The notes under the pieces were generated by a model. It had not been told where the DNA came from. It worked only from the letters and a program-made list of their open reading frames with translations, and did no database searches. Of a DNA stretch of 47,494 bases, positions 35,268 through 42,551 are shown piece by piece (position 1 is the first letter of the stretch; every line of letters starts with the position of its first letter). The stretch lies in contig CAYONZ010000027.1 in the NCBI GenBank assembly GCA_964405465.1, positions 1 to 47,494 of the forward strand. Direction: 5' to 3'. Source of the stretch: CAYONZ01 sp964405465. Lineage in GTDB: Bacteria > Bdellovibrionota > Bdellovibrionia > Bdellovibrionales > JAMPXM01. A program made the position numbers and the translations under genes.

Positions 35268-35977
35268 TTATTCGATTGATCGATGCTTATCTCGAGTAAG
35301 ACTCGGCGAAAAAATTGAATCAAGAGTTGATCTGAGCCTGCTCCATTGACTTTTGACTTCAGTTTTATCAAGATTCCGAAATTTCTGATTGGCATCATCC
35401 ATAAAACTATAGCGAATAAGAGTTATCGGTATTCCGGTACCCAAAAATGCATCGCGCATGTTCTCAATATTTTTCAATGAATCATCTATAAAAACAACAG
35501 CACAAGGGTGAAATTCTGTTTTAGCTAAAAGTGATAGCAAGAGAACTCCTTTGTGTTGACCATCCCCAAAGAGAACACCGCTTTGATAGGACACCTTCTT
35601 AGCCTGAGACAAACCCCATCGTTTCACTTGCGTGTCATTTAAATAAAATCGCTCGGCTTCGTGAGGCGCCCCCGACGACGTTTCTCGCAAGACTGGTCCC
35701 AACTGATATGGGTCATAGGTCCCCGCATAGCCACCCTTGGGGCCAATAGCTGAGTGCAAAAATGAATAGTGATTTCTTCGCAATTCCCGAAACGTCACGT
35801 CTTGAATATCGAAACTTCGCGATGTCATGGCGATAACCGGATACCCCATAGACTGAAGAAGCAAGATTGTACTCGAATTTCGAAAATCTGTCGCGTGCAT
35901 TGACGACAAAGAAAACAGCAACTTATGAATTCTCAGCAACTCGTCAAAATCATTCGCTACGAGATCACCATCTTCTG
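35268..35977 (-). CDS. DUF2608 (HAD-like) family protein, N-terminus lost in assembly gap
   Basis: The frame is open without a stop from 35268 into the N gap at 35978, so the start lies in the gap. The sequence just inside (EDGDLVANDFDELLRIHKLL) continues directly into the part that begins at an apparent TTG 35939. DUF2608 signatures are present: PVIAMTSRS, GVLFGDGQHKG and CAVVFIDDSLKNIENMRDAF. The family is HAD-like and is found in Legionella and Bdellovibrio; the expected N-terminal FDxDxT motif would be in the gap. Many members are exported; that cannot be judged here. Confidence 0.82.
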
Positions 35978-36077
35978 NNNNNNNNNNNNNNNNNNNNNNN
36001 NNNNNNNNNNNNNNNNNNNNNNNNNNNNNNNNNNNNNNNNNNNNNNNNNNNNNNNNNNNNNNNNNNNNNNNNNNNNN
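35978..36077. other. Assembly gap (100 N)
   Basis: One hundred N separate the truncated 5' end of the DUF2608 gene from the LysR gene. The real size is unknown; it must hold the DUF2608 N-terminus and the divergent promoters. Confidence 0.95.
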
Positions 36078-36104
36078 TGTTTTTTTATGTAATTATAAGT
36101 GACT

Positions 36105-36995
36105 ATGAATTTCATAAATTCAAATTTCAAAAATGCGAATCTCAATTTTTTAAAATACTTTTATGATGCCGCCCGACTGGGGAGCATAACCGATGCTGCC
36201 GAACTCAATCACGTAAGCAGGCCGGCCATCAGTCAGGCCATCCATCGCCTTGAAGAGAGTATCGGCCTTCGCCTCACCCAACATACCAAACGCCAATTGC
36301 TCTTGACTGAACACGGGCACATTGCTGCAAAACACTGTGAAACGATTTTTCAAGAGGTGGCCCAATTAGGAATTAACCTAGAGAGCCCGCAGAAAGACTA
36401 CGCCGGAGAAATGAGCATTGCCTTGTCGCAAAGCCTTGAGTTTTATATTCGCCCAATCGTCCGCCACCATCATCAAATATCTTCCTCGAAACTTTTGACA
36501 CTGAAAATAGCAACCACGCCCGAAATCTCAAGAGCTGTATTAAATAAAGAGTCTTTAGTGGGAGTCACCCTAGATGATGGCGGGCTGGAAAACCTGATAA
36601 AAGAAACGATCGAGGTCGGCGAATTTATTTTGGTCGGCTTTAATAAAGAGCAAATCAATCAAGGCATTATTTGCACCGAGGACCGTAAAGAGGTGCGGCA
36701 ACTGAAACGTGAATATGCAAAGAAATTTGAAGCACCGATGCCCATCAATATTCAGATCAACAGCTGGAGTATGGCGATGAAATTTGCTGAAGACGGTTTG
36801 GGCCTAGCTTTCGTTCCAGATTTTTTATTAAAAGCACAACAAAGAAAAACACGAATGAAACTTCGTAAGATCTCTCTTGGACTACCCCGTATCTCCTACA
36901 AAATAGTGTTACTCAAGCACCCGCTTTACAAAAATCATCCCGGAGTGAAATTTCTCGAAGCGCTGATCCTAAAGAAATCGAACTCGAAGAGTTAG
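36105..36995 (+). CDS. LysR-family transcriptional regulator
   Basis: The start is ATG 36105 (GTG 36099 is an in-frame alternative). The 296-residue protein has the N-terminal winged helix-turn-helix LGSITDAAELNHVSRPAISQ (residues 25-44) followed by LEESIGLRLTQHTKRQL, and a C-terminal periplasmic-binding-protein-like effector domain with the usual end (GLGLAFVPDFLL). LysR proteins often control a divergent neighbour; here that would be the DUF2608 gene, but an assembly gap lies between them. The effector is unknown. Confidence 0.92.
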   Translation: MNFINSNFKNANLNFLKYFYDAARLGSITDAAELNHVSRPAISQAIHRLEESIGLRLTQHTKRQLLLTEHGHIAAKHCETIFQEVAQLGINLESPQKDYAGEMSIALSQSLEFYIRPIVRHHHQISSSKLLTLKIATTPEISRAVLNKESLVGVTLDDGGLENLIKETIEVGEFILVGFNKEQINQGIICTEDRKEVRQLKREYAKKFEAPMPINIQINSWSMAMKFAEDGLGLAFVPDFLLKAQQRKTRMKLRKISLGLPRISYKIVLLKHPLYKNHPGVKFLEALILKKSNSKS

Positions 36996-37013
36996 GACCT
37001 GTTTTGGCGTAGT

Positions 37014-37048
37014 TACAAAAAGAAAACCCCGATCTTTTGGACCGGGGT
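37014..37048 (-). terminator. Terminator of the DUF4156-like lipoprotein gene
   Basis: On the minus strand ACCCCG pairs with CGGGGT around a short loop and is followed by TTTTCTTTTT. It lies between the converging LysR gene and the lipoprotein gene and may serve both. Confidence 0.82.
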
Positions 37049-37076
37049 CTCGGAAAATGAACTGTAATGAAAAGAA

Positions 37077-37523
37077 TTATTTTTTGTTTGAAGCAGCAGC
37101 AGGAGCAGCTGGTGCGGCCGCAGTCACTGGAGCCGGAGCAGCAGCTTCATTTGAAGCAACAGCATCCTTACACTTGTAAACTGTGCCAGTGTAAGCAACG
37201 TTCGTTTGCTGACTTCCGCCACCGTACTGACCGTAAGAACCGGTCTGACCAGCGCGATTAGCAATCATGACGATAACGTTTCCGCCCATTGTAACAGCTT
37301 TATTTTTCATGTCGTTACGAGCGCCGACTTCCAAGTTTTCATTGCTGGTGTATTTACCAGTAAAGAAGTTACCTTGGCTTCCTGTCACTTCACCAAGGTA
37401 TTCACAACCTTGTGGTTCATTGTTCGTGATACGAACATTAGCGGCTTCAGGTTTCACCTGAGTAGCTTGGCAGGCAGCCAAGAGAGCTCCGGCAGCAGCC
37501 AAAGCAAACAATCGTTTTGTCAT
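37077..37523 (-). CDS. DUF4156-type lipoprotein
   Basis: This 148-residue protein has a classic lipoprotein signal (LFALAAAGALLAAC, Cys18) with AAGGAG before the ATG. The mature part has the DUF4156 pattern QGCEYLGEVTGSQ followed by MKNKAVTMGGNVIVM, ending in GTVYKC, then an Ala/Pro-rich tail. It should be anchored in the outer membrane, facing the periplasm. The gene at 38757-39110 has the same pattern. Function is unknown. Confidence 0.83.
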   Translation of the reverse strand: MTKRLFALAAAGALLAACQATQVKPEAANVRITNNEPQGCEYLGEVTGSQGNFFTGKYTSNENLEVGARNDMKNKAVTMGGNVIVMIANRAGQTGSYGQYGGGSQQTNVAYTGTVYKCKDAVASNEAAAPAPVTAAAPAAPAAASNKK

Positions 37524-37710
37524 ACGGACTCCTTATAGTTTGTAAAATGTCCTTCGAGTAAAAAAGTTCGACACCCTATCTCGATCAGACTTAGTTAAAA
37601 AACGTTCGAGCATTGTTTAGCAATGGGTATGCCAAATGGGACCTATAAATTCGGATAATGGAATTCTTATGAGAGGTGCCGATGGGAGGCGGATAAATGG
37701 ATATGAAGAT

Positions 37711-37740
37711 AAAAAGTCCGAGTCTTAGAGGCCCGGACTT
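37711..37740 (-). terminator. Terminator of the lipoprotein gene at 37771
   Basis: On the minus strand AAGTCCG pairs with CGGACTT around 13 bases and is followed by five T. It starts 31 bases after the stop codon. Confidence 0.8.
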
Positions 37741-37770
37741 CAAATTCGATCTTAAATTATCGAAAGGATA

Positions 37771-38478
37771 TTATTGAGCGCCTTGGTCTACTGGAGCCGG
37801 TATATCAGCTCCAGCTTCAGGTTGAGCATCAGCAGGTGCAGCAGCTTCGAGGACTTTGATTTTGGAAGTCGCGCCAAACAAGTCGATCAAATTTTGAACT
37901 GCCCACGCTGAAGAGTCGTTCAACTTCGCGCAGCCCATTTGAACTTTCGTATCAGCGCTCAAGATAGAAACGCCCAGAACCAATTTTCCTTGTTGGATGA
38001 AAGTAGAATCTGGAGATGTCAAAAACTTGTTGAATGGAGCAGCATCCTTGACACCAACTGAAAAACTATTTTTCAAAGATTTAACTGCAGTTGTACCGCC
38101 CTTAGGTGCAGCTGGAGCTGGTGGATTCAATAGGCCATCAACTTCTTTACAGATGGCTTCTACAGTATACTTTGAAACGGAAGTTTCTCCGCAAGTGCCA
38201 GACATTGCTTTGCAAGACTTGTCACCAACGAGTGACTTGAACTGGTTACACGAGTTTTTTGCGTTTTGCAGGTACATTTTATTTTTGTACGCATTGTAAT
38301 TGGAAGTATTGGTGCGGATGCCTTCATAAGCAGAGATTGTTTCTGAACTACGAGTGCCATCAGCGAGAACGCCAGGCGCTGAACTATTTTGAGGAGGCGC
38401 ATTTCCGCCACTGGAGCCTCCGCCGCCGCTGTCTCCGCAGGCTGTCAGCTCTACAAAAAGGAGACTGTATGCCAGAAA
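37771..38478 (-). CDS. Lipoprotein whose start codon is missing (probable broken 5' end)
   Basis: The frame is open from the TAA at 38479-38481 down to 37771. It encodes FLAYSLLFVELTAC followed by a Gly/Ser/Pro-rich stretch, so a lipoprotein signal and lipobox (Cys codon 38437-38439) are clear, but no ATG, GTG or TTG lies between the stop and the lipobox. The first ATG, at 38277, is deep inside the mature protein. A single extra T in the TTTTT run at 38455-38459 would join the frame to ATG 38504. Alternatively, the sequence to the right of about 38480 replaced the original start. The mature part (222 residues) has paired Cys and an acidic, Ala/Pro-rich tail. No family is recognised. Confidence 0.6.
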   Translation of the reverse strand, partial: FLAYSLLFVELTACGDSGGGGSSGGNAPPQNSSAPGVLADGTRSSETISAYEGIRTNTSNYNAYKNKMYLQNAKNSCNQFKSLVGDKSCKAMSGTCGETSVSKYTVEAICKEVDGLLNPPAPAAPKGGTTAVKSLKNSFSVGVKDAAPFNKFLTSPDSTFIQQGKLVLGVSILSADTKVQMGCAKLNDSSAWAVQNLIDLFGATSKIKVLEAAAPADAQPEAGADIPAPVDQGAQ

Positions 38479-38555
38479 TTAAATCCAAAGTGTTTATTCG
38501 CCATTCGTTCAAAGTGCCCGGCTGGGGACGAAAGTCATTTACCATCTAACTTGAT

Positions 38556-38717
38556 ATGAAGCCACGCGAAGGAAAAAGAGTCTGCACGACGATTGAGGAT
38601 GAGCGACTGATTGCGATCTATCGCTCCTTTCAGTCTGGTCATGAAACACATGAACAGCGTGTCGTTCTGGTAAAGGAAACAATCAAAGATCTCTACAAAA
38701 AAGACAATCCCAGCTAA
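38556..38717 (+). CDS. Possible small protein (53 aa), unknown
   Basis: The ATG-TAA frame encodes a charged peptide beginning MKPREGKRVCTTIEDERL and ending DLYKKDNPS, with protein-like composition and no signal peptide. There is no good ribosome site. It lies in the disturbed stretch right of the broken lipoprotein start and could be a gene fragment. Confidence 0.25.
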   Translation: MKPREGKRVCTTIEDERLIAIYRSFQSGHETHEQRVVLVKETIKDLYKKDNPS

Positions 38718-38756
38718 AAGCAAATCACCATTCATAATTCAGAAAATTAAAAAGTC

Positions 38757-39110
38757 ATGTATGAATTTTGGGAGATGGGATCTTCCCACCGCCCTCTGAT
38801 CAATGAATACACCGCTAAGAACGAAATCAAGAATACAATTGAAGCGTGGGACAACTTTCAATTTACTCAGCCAGCCGCCAAGAAAAAACTCGAAAATATG
38901 GGCTGCAAGTATATCGCCAACATTGAGGCTCCTATCGCCGCAGGATCGACGGATGCCGCTGGTCGGCTCATTATGGGGTTGAAAAACAAAACGGCTGAAG
39001 TCGGCGGCAATGCCGTGATCAGCAGCCTTGAGTCGAACATGGGATTTCCTGTTTTTACCAAGGGAATCGTCTATAAATGCGAAAAAGACTTAACTGCCGA
39101 CGGCGTCTAA
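38757..39110 (+). CDS. DUF4156-like protein without signal peptide, possible truncated paralogue
   Basis: The 117-residue product has the same pattern as the lipoprotein at 37077-37523: MGCKYIANIEAP, then LKNKTAEVGGNAVIS, ending GIVYKC. The N-terminal 50 residues (MYEFWEMGSSHRPLINEY onward) are unlike the family, lack a signal peptide, and no clear ribosome site precedes the ATG. I infer that the original exported N-terminus was lost. A strong terminator follows. Confidence 0.6.
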   Translation: MYEFWEMGSSHRPLINEYTAKNEIKNTIEAWDNFQFTQPAAKKKLENMGCKYIANIEAPIAAGSTDAAGRLIMGLKNKTAEVGGNAVISSLESNMGFPVFTKGIVYKCEKDLTADGV

Positions 39111-39129
39111 ATTTTGGAAAAATATCAGA

Positions 39130-39173
39130 CACCCTTCAAGCGAACTTCAGCGCTCGCTTGAAGGTGTTTTTTT
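39130..39173 (+). terminator. Strong Rho-independent terminator
   Basis: CTTCAAGCGA pairs with TCGCTTGAAG (with additional CACC/GGTG pairing past a one-base bulge) around a 10-base loop and is followed by seven T. It ends the gene at 38757-39110 and overlaps the 3' end of the converging regulator gene. Confidence 0.93.
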
Positions 39174-39974
39174 GCCTACGCCGAACCAATCTATATTCAA
39201 ACATCGCAAGACTTCTGAATCCGAATCAGCAGCAAGTCGCGTGGCCTCTTCAACGAGCTTTAAAAGTTTTTTACGAATACCATCTACGGCATTCTCCGAC
39301 AAAGCCATTGGCCCCGAATAGAACAAGTCTTGATTCTGGCGATTTTCGATGGCTTGCAAACCTTTGATTCGCCAATTCATATGATGTCTGCTGACAAACG
39401 GTGAATCGTGACCAATATGAGTCACTCGCGGTCCAAGATCAAAACTTCCCTCAGCGCCAACGATGAGTTTATGTTTCAGCAAAAATTCAACGACCTGAGC
39501 CACAACAAGCCGGTCTAGATTTAGATGATCTGCTATCGCACTCACCGTCTTCAGCTCTGGAATAGAAACTCCCAACCTCACGGCGCTATAATACCATTGT
39601 GAATAAAAAGTCGCCCGATCTTCATCGGTGATCTTTTGATGCCTAACTCTGTTCTTGAGTGCCTGAGCCGCAGAACTTAAGTCACTAAGCTGTTTTTCAA
39701 TGACCTTCTTTAATTCATGTGTCCCCGCACGAGCCTTCTGCACCAATAACAAAAAATAATCTCGTTCGCTTTCGGTAAAGCCAACGAACCTTGAAACTCC
39801 CAGTGCCTGCTCCAAAGTCAATTCACGATCACCGCGAAATATCTGGCTGACCACGACTGAATTGATCTCCAGATGCAAAGCCAGTTGCCTGAGTTGGCCA
39901 TGGCCGCCCTTAGGCTGCTCTTCAATCCAGTCGTTGATACAGTCCTTATAATCGTGATAATCAAAAATATTCAT
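39147..39974 (-). CDS. TIGR02147 (DUF4423) family regulator
   Basis: This 275-residue protein begins MNIFDYHDYKDCINDWIEE, followed by an XRE-like helix-turn-helix (LRQLALHLEINSVVVSQIFR), then SRFVGFTESERDYFLLLV. The C-terminal half contains FYSQWYYSAVRLGVSIPE and a second helix-turn-helix-like part. This is the TIGR02147/DUF4423 layout, known mainly from Fibrobacter and Bdellovibrio, where many copies occur. It probably regulates transcription. GGAG lies 6 bases upstream. It is divergent from the lipoprotein gene at 40108. Confidence 0.88.
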   Translation of the reverse strand: MNIFDYHDYKDCINDWIEEQPKGGHGQLRQLALHLEINSVVVSQIFRGDRELTLEQALGVSRFVGFTESERDYFLLLVQKARAGTHELKKVIEKQLSDLSSAAQALKNRVRHQKITDEDRATFYSQWYYSAVRLGVSIPELKTVSAIADHLNLDRLVVAQVVEFLLKHKLIVGAEGSFDLGPRVTHIGHDSPFVSRHHMNWRIKGLQAIENRQNQDLFYSGPMALSENAVDGIRKKLLKLVEEATRLAADSDSEVLRCLNIDWFGVGKKTPSSER

Positions 39975-40107
39975 TTTAACTCCAAAGGAAACAACTCGTT
40001 AAAGTTAACAAAATAGCTATTTTTAGTAATAACAGTTAATTTTATAGATGTGGAATTTAAAAATGGCTTCACCCATAATCTTCTTAATCAGGTTCGAAGG
40101 AGGAGTT

Positions 40108-40344
40108 ATGAGGCTAAACAAAATATTTGCAGCTGCTCTACTGGCGTGCTTGTGGATCGCATGCGCCGACAATTCTCATTTGAACAAGGACCACCACCAG
40201 CAAGACAAGATTCTTGAAGGCGGAGTGGATGGTGGTGGCGGCAAAGGCGTACTCTGCGGTTCGCTGCTGGCCACACTCGACCTTTTTGAGGCTCGAATTA
40301 ATGGCCATCCACCCGTTTCCGAAATCAAGAATACCTTTCTATAA
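40108..40344 (+). pseudogene. Truncated GGGGKGV-type lipoprotein gene
   Basis: The start is ATG 40108 with GAAGGAGGAG upstream. The 78-residue product has a good lipoprotein signal (IFAAALLACLWIAC, Cys19) and then GGVDGGGGKGVLC followed by LATLDLFEAR. This head belongs, as far as I can judge, to longer Bdellovibrio-type exported proteins of several hundred residues. The frame stops at 40342 just where a TPR coding sequence in another frame begins, so the gene appears to have been cut by a recombination event near 40320-40345. Confidence 0.6.
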
Positions 40345-40757
40345 ATCAAACCGATGCAGTTGCTTGGTATGACTTGGCTGGCTGTTTTGATTTTTGTGGT
40401 TTCGAAAATGAAGCTGAGCCATGTTACTGGAAAACTTATGAATTGGGATGGCAACAATTGCCAGAGCATGAACAGCCTGGGTTTTTTGTTGGTTTTGGAA
40501 GTACGCTTCGCAACAATCTCAAGTATAAAGAGTCCGAGAAAATTCTATTAGAAGCTATAATCTATTTCCCGAATTATCCTGCTTTAAAAGCATTTCTATC
40601 ATTTACTTTATATTCAGAGTGTAAGTTTCGAGAGGCTTCTAGGGCTTTACTTGAAGCTACGCAACACATGCCTAAAAAGTCTTTTGATGGATATGAAAGA
40701 GCTATTAAATGGTACACTGAAAATTTAGACACGCATCCAGAGGTAGTAAGACCATGA
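40302..40757 (+). pseudogene. TPR protein (TPR_5-like), N-terminally truncated
   Basis: The frame is open from just after a stop at 40299. Family-like sequence begins around INQTDAVAWYDLAGCFDFCG and runs to EQPGFFVGFGSTLRNN, ILLEAIIYFPNYPALKAFLS and ERAIKWYTENLD, the pattern of PF12688 tetratricopeptide proteins. The normal first repeat and start codon are missing; the first in-frame start is TTG 40374. Base composition turns AT-rich from here on. I read this as the remainder of a gene joined to the lipoprotein head at 40108. Confidence 0.62.
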
Positions 40758-40778
40758 GTTTTCTTATAGGGGAAAAAT

Positions 40779-41633
40779 GTGATTCTTAAGAGACACGCTC
40801 TTCATTTTTTAATCATTTTCATTTTTGGTGGTTGCATGACATTCGAAAAAAATAGTCTTCTAAAGTCATCTGGTTCTATCCTACTTATTCATGGTAGTGC
40901 GCCATTTAATGAGGATGGTAATGTTCCTGATAAAAGAGCTGGAAGATATGAAAAAACAAATTTCTATAAAGATCTGGCAGATGAACTAACAGTGAAAGGA
41001 TTTAAAGTTTTTAGATATTCTAAATTGGGTGTTTCTAGCAGTAGTATTAATTTTGATGAATATAAAAAAACTGATCTTCAGCAAATATCCTCTCAACTGA
41101 ATTCAATATGGAATTCAATGCCAAAAGATCAGCCAAGATTTGTCTTTGCGTGGAGCGAAGGAAGTTTGCATATTCATTTACTTCCCATGCAAGAAATCAA
41201 CGGAGTCATTATATTGGGTGGAGTAGCAACTAATATTAAAGATGTTATTCTTTCTCAAGCTAAAACAGAAGAGGATAAAAAAATAATTGAAAGTGAATTA
41301 ATGAGTTTTAAGTCGATGCCTAGATATTCAATGATAGGAATTGACCGTCCTGTTGGTAGGCTAGTTGATGAGTTTTTAATGAATGATAACTGGACGTATT
41401 TTAAGACTATACCCAATACTCCAATTTTAATTTTACATAGTAAAGTTGATCAAGAAGTTCCTTTTGATCAAGCAGATACTTGGAAAAGAAAACTTCCAAA
41501 TAATATGATTACTTTAAATATTTATAACAATAAAAACCACTCGTTAGGAGATGGCGGCGAACATGGCGCTGGCCTTATTGCTAAATCGATAAATAGTTGG
41601 CTAAAAAATACTCAGGAAAACTATGCTAAATAA
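40779..41633 (+). CDS. Alpha/beta-hydrolase lipoprotein, AT-rich insert
   Basis: The likely start is GTG 40779 with AGGGG upstream. The 284-residue product has a lipoprotein signal (FLIIFIFGGC, Cys19), then LLIHGSAPFNEDG, a nucleophile elbow AWSEGS, an acidic residue in SKVDQEVP and the C-terminal NKNHSLGDGGEHGAG with the catalytic His. This is an alpha/beta-hydrolase of the dienelactone-hydrolase or peptidase S9-like type. G+C is visibly lower than in the left part of the window, which suggests transfer. The stop overlaps the next start. Confidence 0.77.
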   Translation: MILKRHALHFLIIFIFGGCMTFEKNSLLKSSGSILLIHGSAPFNEDGNVPDKRAGRYEKTNFYKDLADELTVKGFKVFRYSKLGVSSSSINFDEYKKTDLQQISSQLNSIWNSMPKDQPRFVFAWSEGSLHIHLLPMQEINGVIILGGVATNIKDVILSQAKTEEDKKIIESELMSFKSMPRYSMIGIDRPVGRLVDEFLMNDNWTYFKTIPNTPILILHSKVDQEVPFDQADTWKRKLPNNMITLNIYNNKNHSLGDGGEHGAGLIAKSINSWLKNTQENYAK

Positions 41634-41754
41634 TCTAAATCATAACTCTAAAATCTTAATCGTTGGAACAAGTGGTTCTGGTAAAAGCACTTTAGCAAGA
41701 CGCATTTCGAATGAACTTAATTTAAAAGACATTGAATTTTCACCCCACACTTAG
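41623..41754 (+). pseudogene. Truncated P-loop kinase gene (adenylate kinase-like)
   Basis: An ATG inside the end of the hydrolase gene opens a 43-residue frame with the Walker A motif GTSGSGKSTLARRIS followed by NELNLKDIEF, as at the start of FlaR/topology-modulation-type P-loop kinases (about 170-180 residues). The family sequence stops at about 41739 and a TAG follows four codons later. The rest of the gene is absent, so this is the right-hand breakpoint of the AT-rich segment. Confidence 0.65.
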
Positions 41755-41962
41755 CCCTAGAATGAAGTCACCAATAGAATTTTCAAGGCAACGAGAAACT
41801 ATGTTAGCAAGCCAACGCCATCTGACTCACAGAATCTTGGGAGAACCGCCTCAGAAACTTTTACTGACTAGCACCAGATCAGTTAGTTTTGGATTTCCTC
41901 GCCATCATCAAATACGGTATAAATTTAAAACTGAAAAGATGTCATTTTTTGAGGAGAAATTT

Positions 41963-42379
41963 ATGAAACAGTCAGTTGCTTTGATTTTTGTTGGAAGTTT
42001 AATAGCGTCTTGCGCTCATCATAGAGACGTTCGACCTGAGTCGAATGGCGTAAATCGAGTCGTACTGAAGGCCGAAGACAAAGACGGCGCTTATCGAAGT
42101 GCAATGTCCCAGGCTGAAGATTATTGCGACAAAGTTGCTGGTGGTAAACGCCCAGTAATTATAAACGAACAAAACAAGTACACAGGGAACATGTCGGAAG
42201 AAAACTACAACACAGCGAAGACAGTCAGTAAAGTTGCTGAAGCAGTAGGTGGTGTGGGCGTTGCGTTTGGCGGAAAGAACGAACGAACAGCCGGCGGTGT
42301 TGTCGGTTTAGGTGGCGGAATTGCAGATCAAGCCATTGGCCAAGGATATACCTATGAATTACATTTTCGCTGTCAGTGA
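41963..42379 (+). CDS. Lipoprotein of unknown family with Gly-rich C-terminus
   Basis: The start is ATG 41963 with GAGGAG upstream; frame upstream of it is not coding-like. The 138-residue product has a lipoprotein signal (ALIFVGSLIASC, Cys17). The mature part has YRSAMSQAEDYCDKVAGGKR, then NEQNKYTGNMSEENYNTAKT, a Gly-rich membrane-like stretch (VGGVGVAFGG, GGVVGLGGGIADQAIG) and FRCQ at the end. The Gly-zipper-like segment is similar to small outer-membrane lipoproteins. It is enclosed by the inverted repeats at 41833 and 42502. Confidence 0.75.
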   Translation: MKQSVALIFVGSLIASCAHHRDVRPESNGVNRVVLKAEDKDGAYRSAMSQAEDYCDKVAGGKRPVIINEQNKYTGNMSEENYNTAKTVSKVAEAVGGVGVAFGGKNERTAGGVVGLGGGIADQAIGQGYTYELHFRCQ

Positions 42380-42460
42380 ATCTAAGTTATTGATCAGACA
42401 TCTTCTTGTATAGCTATCCGTTGAAACTCTGCAGTAGTGGCAGACCTTACGTTTTTGCAT
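42359..42460 (-). pseudogene. Short CxxC frame with strong ribosome site, likely gene fragment
   Basis: On the minus strand AAAGGAG precedes ATG 42460 by 7 bases and opens a 33-residue frame starting MQKRKVCHYCRVSTDSYTRR. The CxxC head looks like the first half of a zinc finger, but the frame ends early inside the lipoprotein gene on the other strand. It may be the 5' stub of a lost (perhaps transposase) gene. A hairpin ACACTCC/GGAGTGT (42464-42493) covers the ribosome site. Confidence 0.3.
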
Positions 42461-42551
42461 GAAACACTCCTTTTTTTTAAAAAACTGGAGTGTCTTTTGA
42501 AGAGGCGGTTCTCCCATGATTACACTTATAATGGCTTCTATTCCATCAAAC

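Larger units (their letters stand above)
41833..42521. mobile_element. 689-bp unit bounded by 20-bp inverted repeats
   Basis: AATCTTGGGAGAACCGCCTC (41833-41852) and GAGGCGGTTCTCCCATGATT (42502-42521) are inverted copies with one mismatch; 14 inner bases match perfectly. The unit encloses a lipoprotein gene and, near the right end, a short minus-strand frame with a CxxC motif and a strong ribosome site. No transposase is present and I see no obvious target duplication, so it may be a non-autonomous element or a remnant. Confidence 0.42.

Noticed and set aside
38469..38549. 26-codon plus-strand frame with a strong AAGGAG site
   Set aside because: It overlaps the lipoprotein signal sequence on the other strand and has no recognisable product; the site may be chance.
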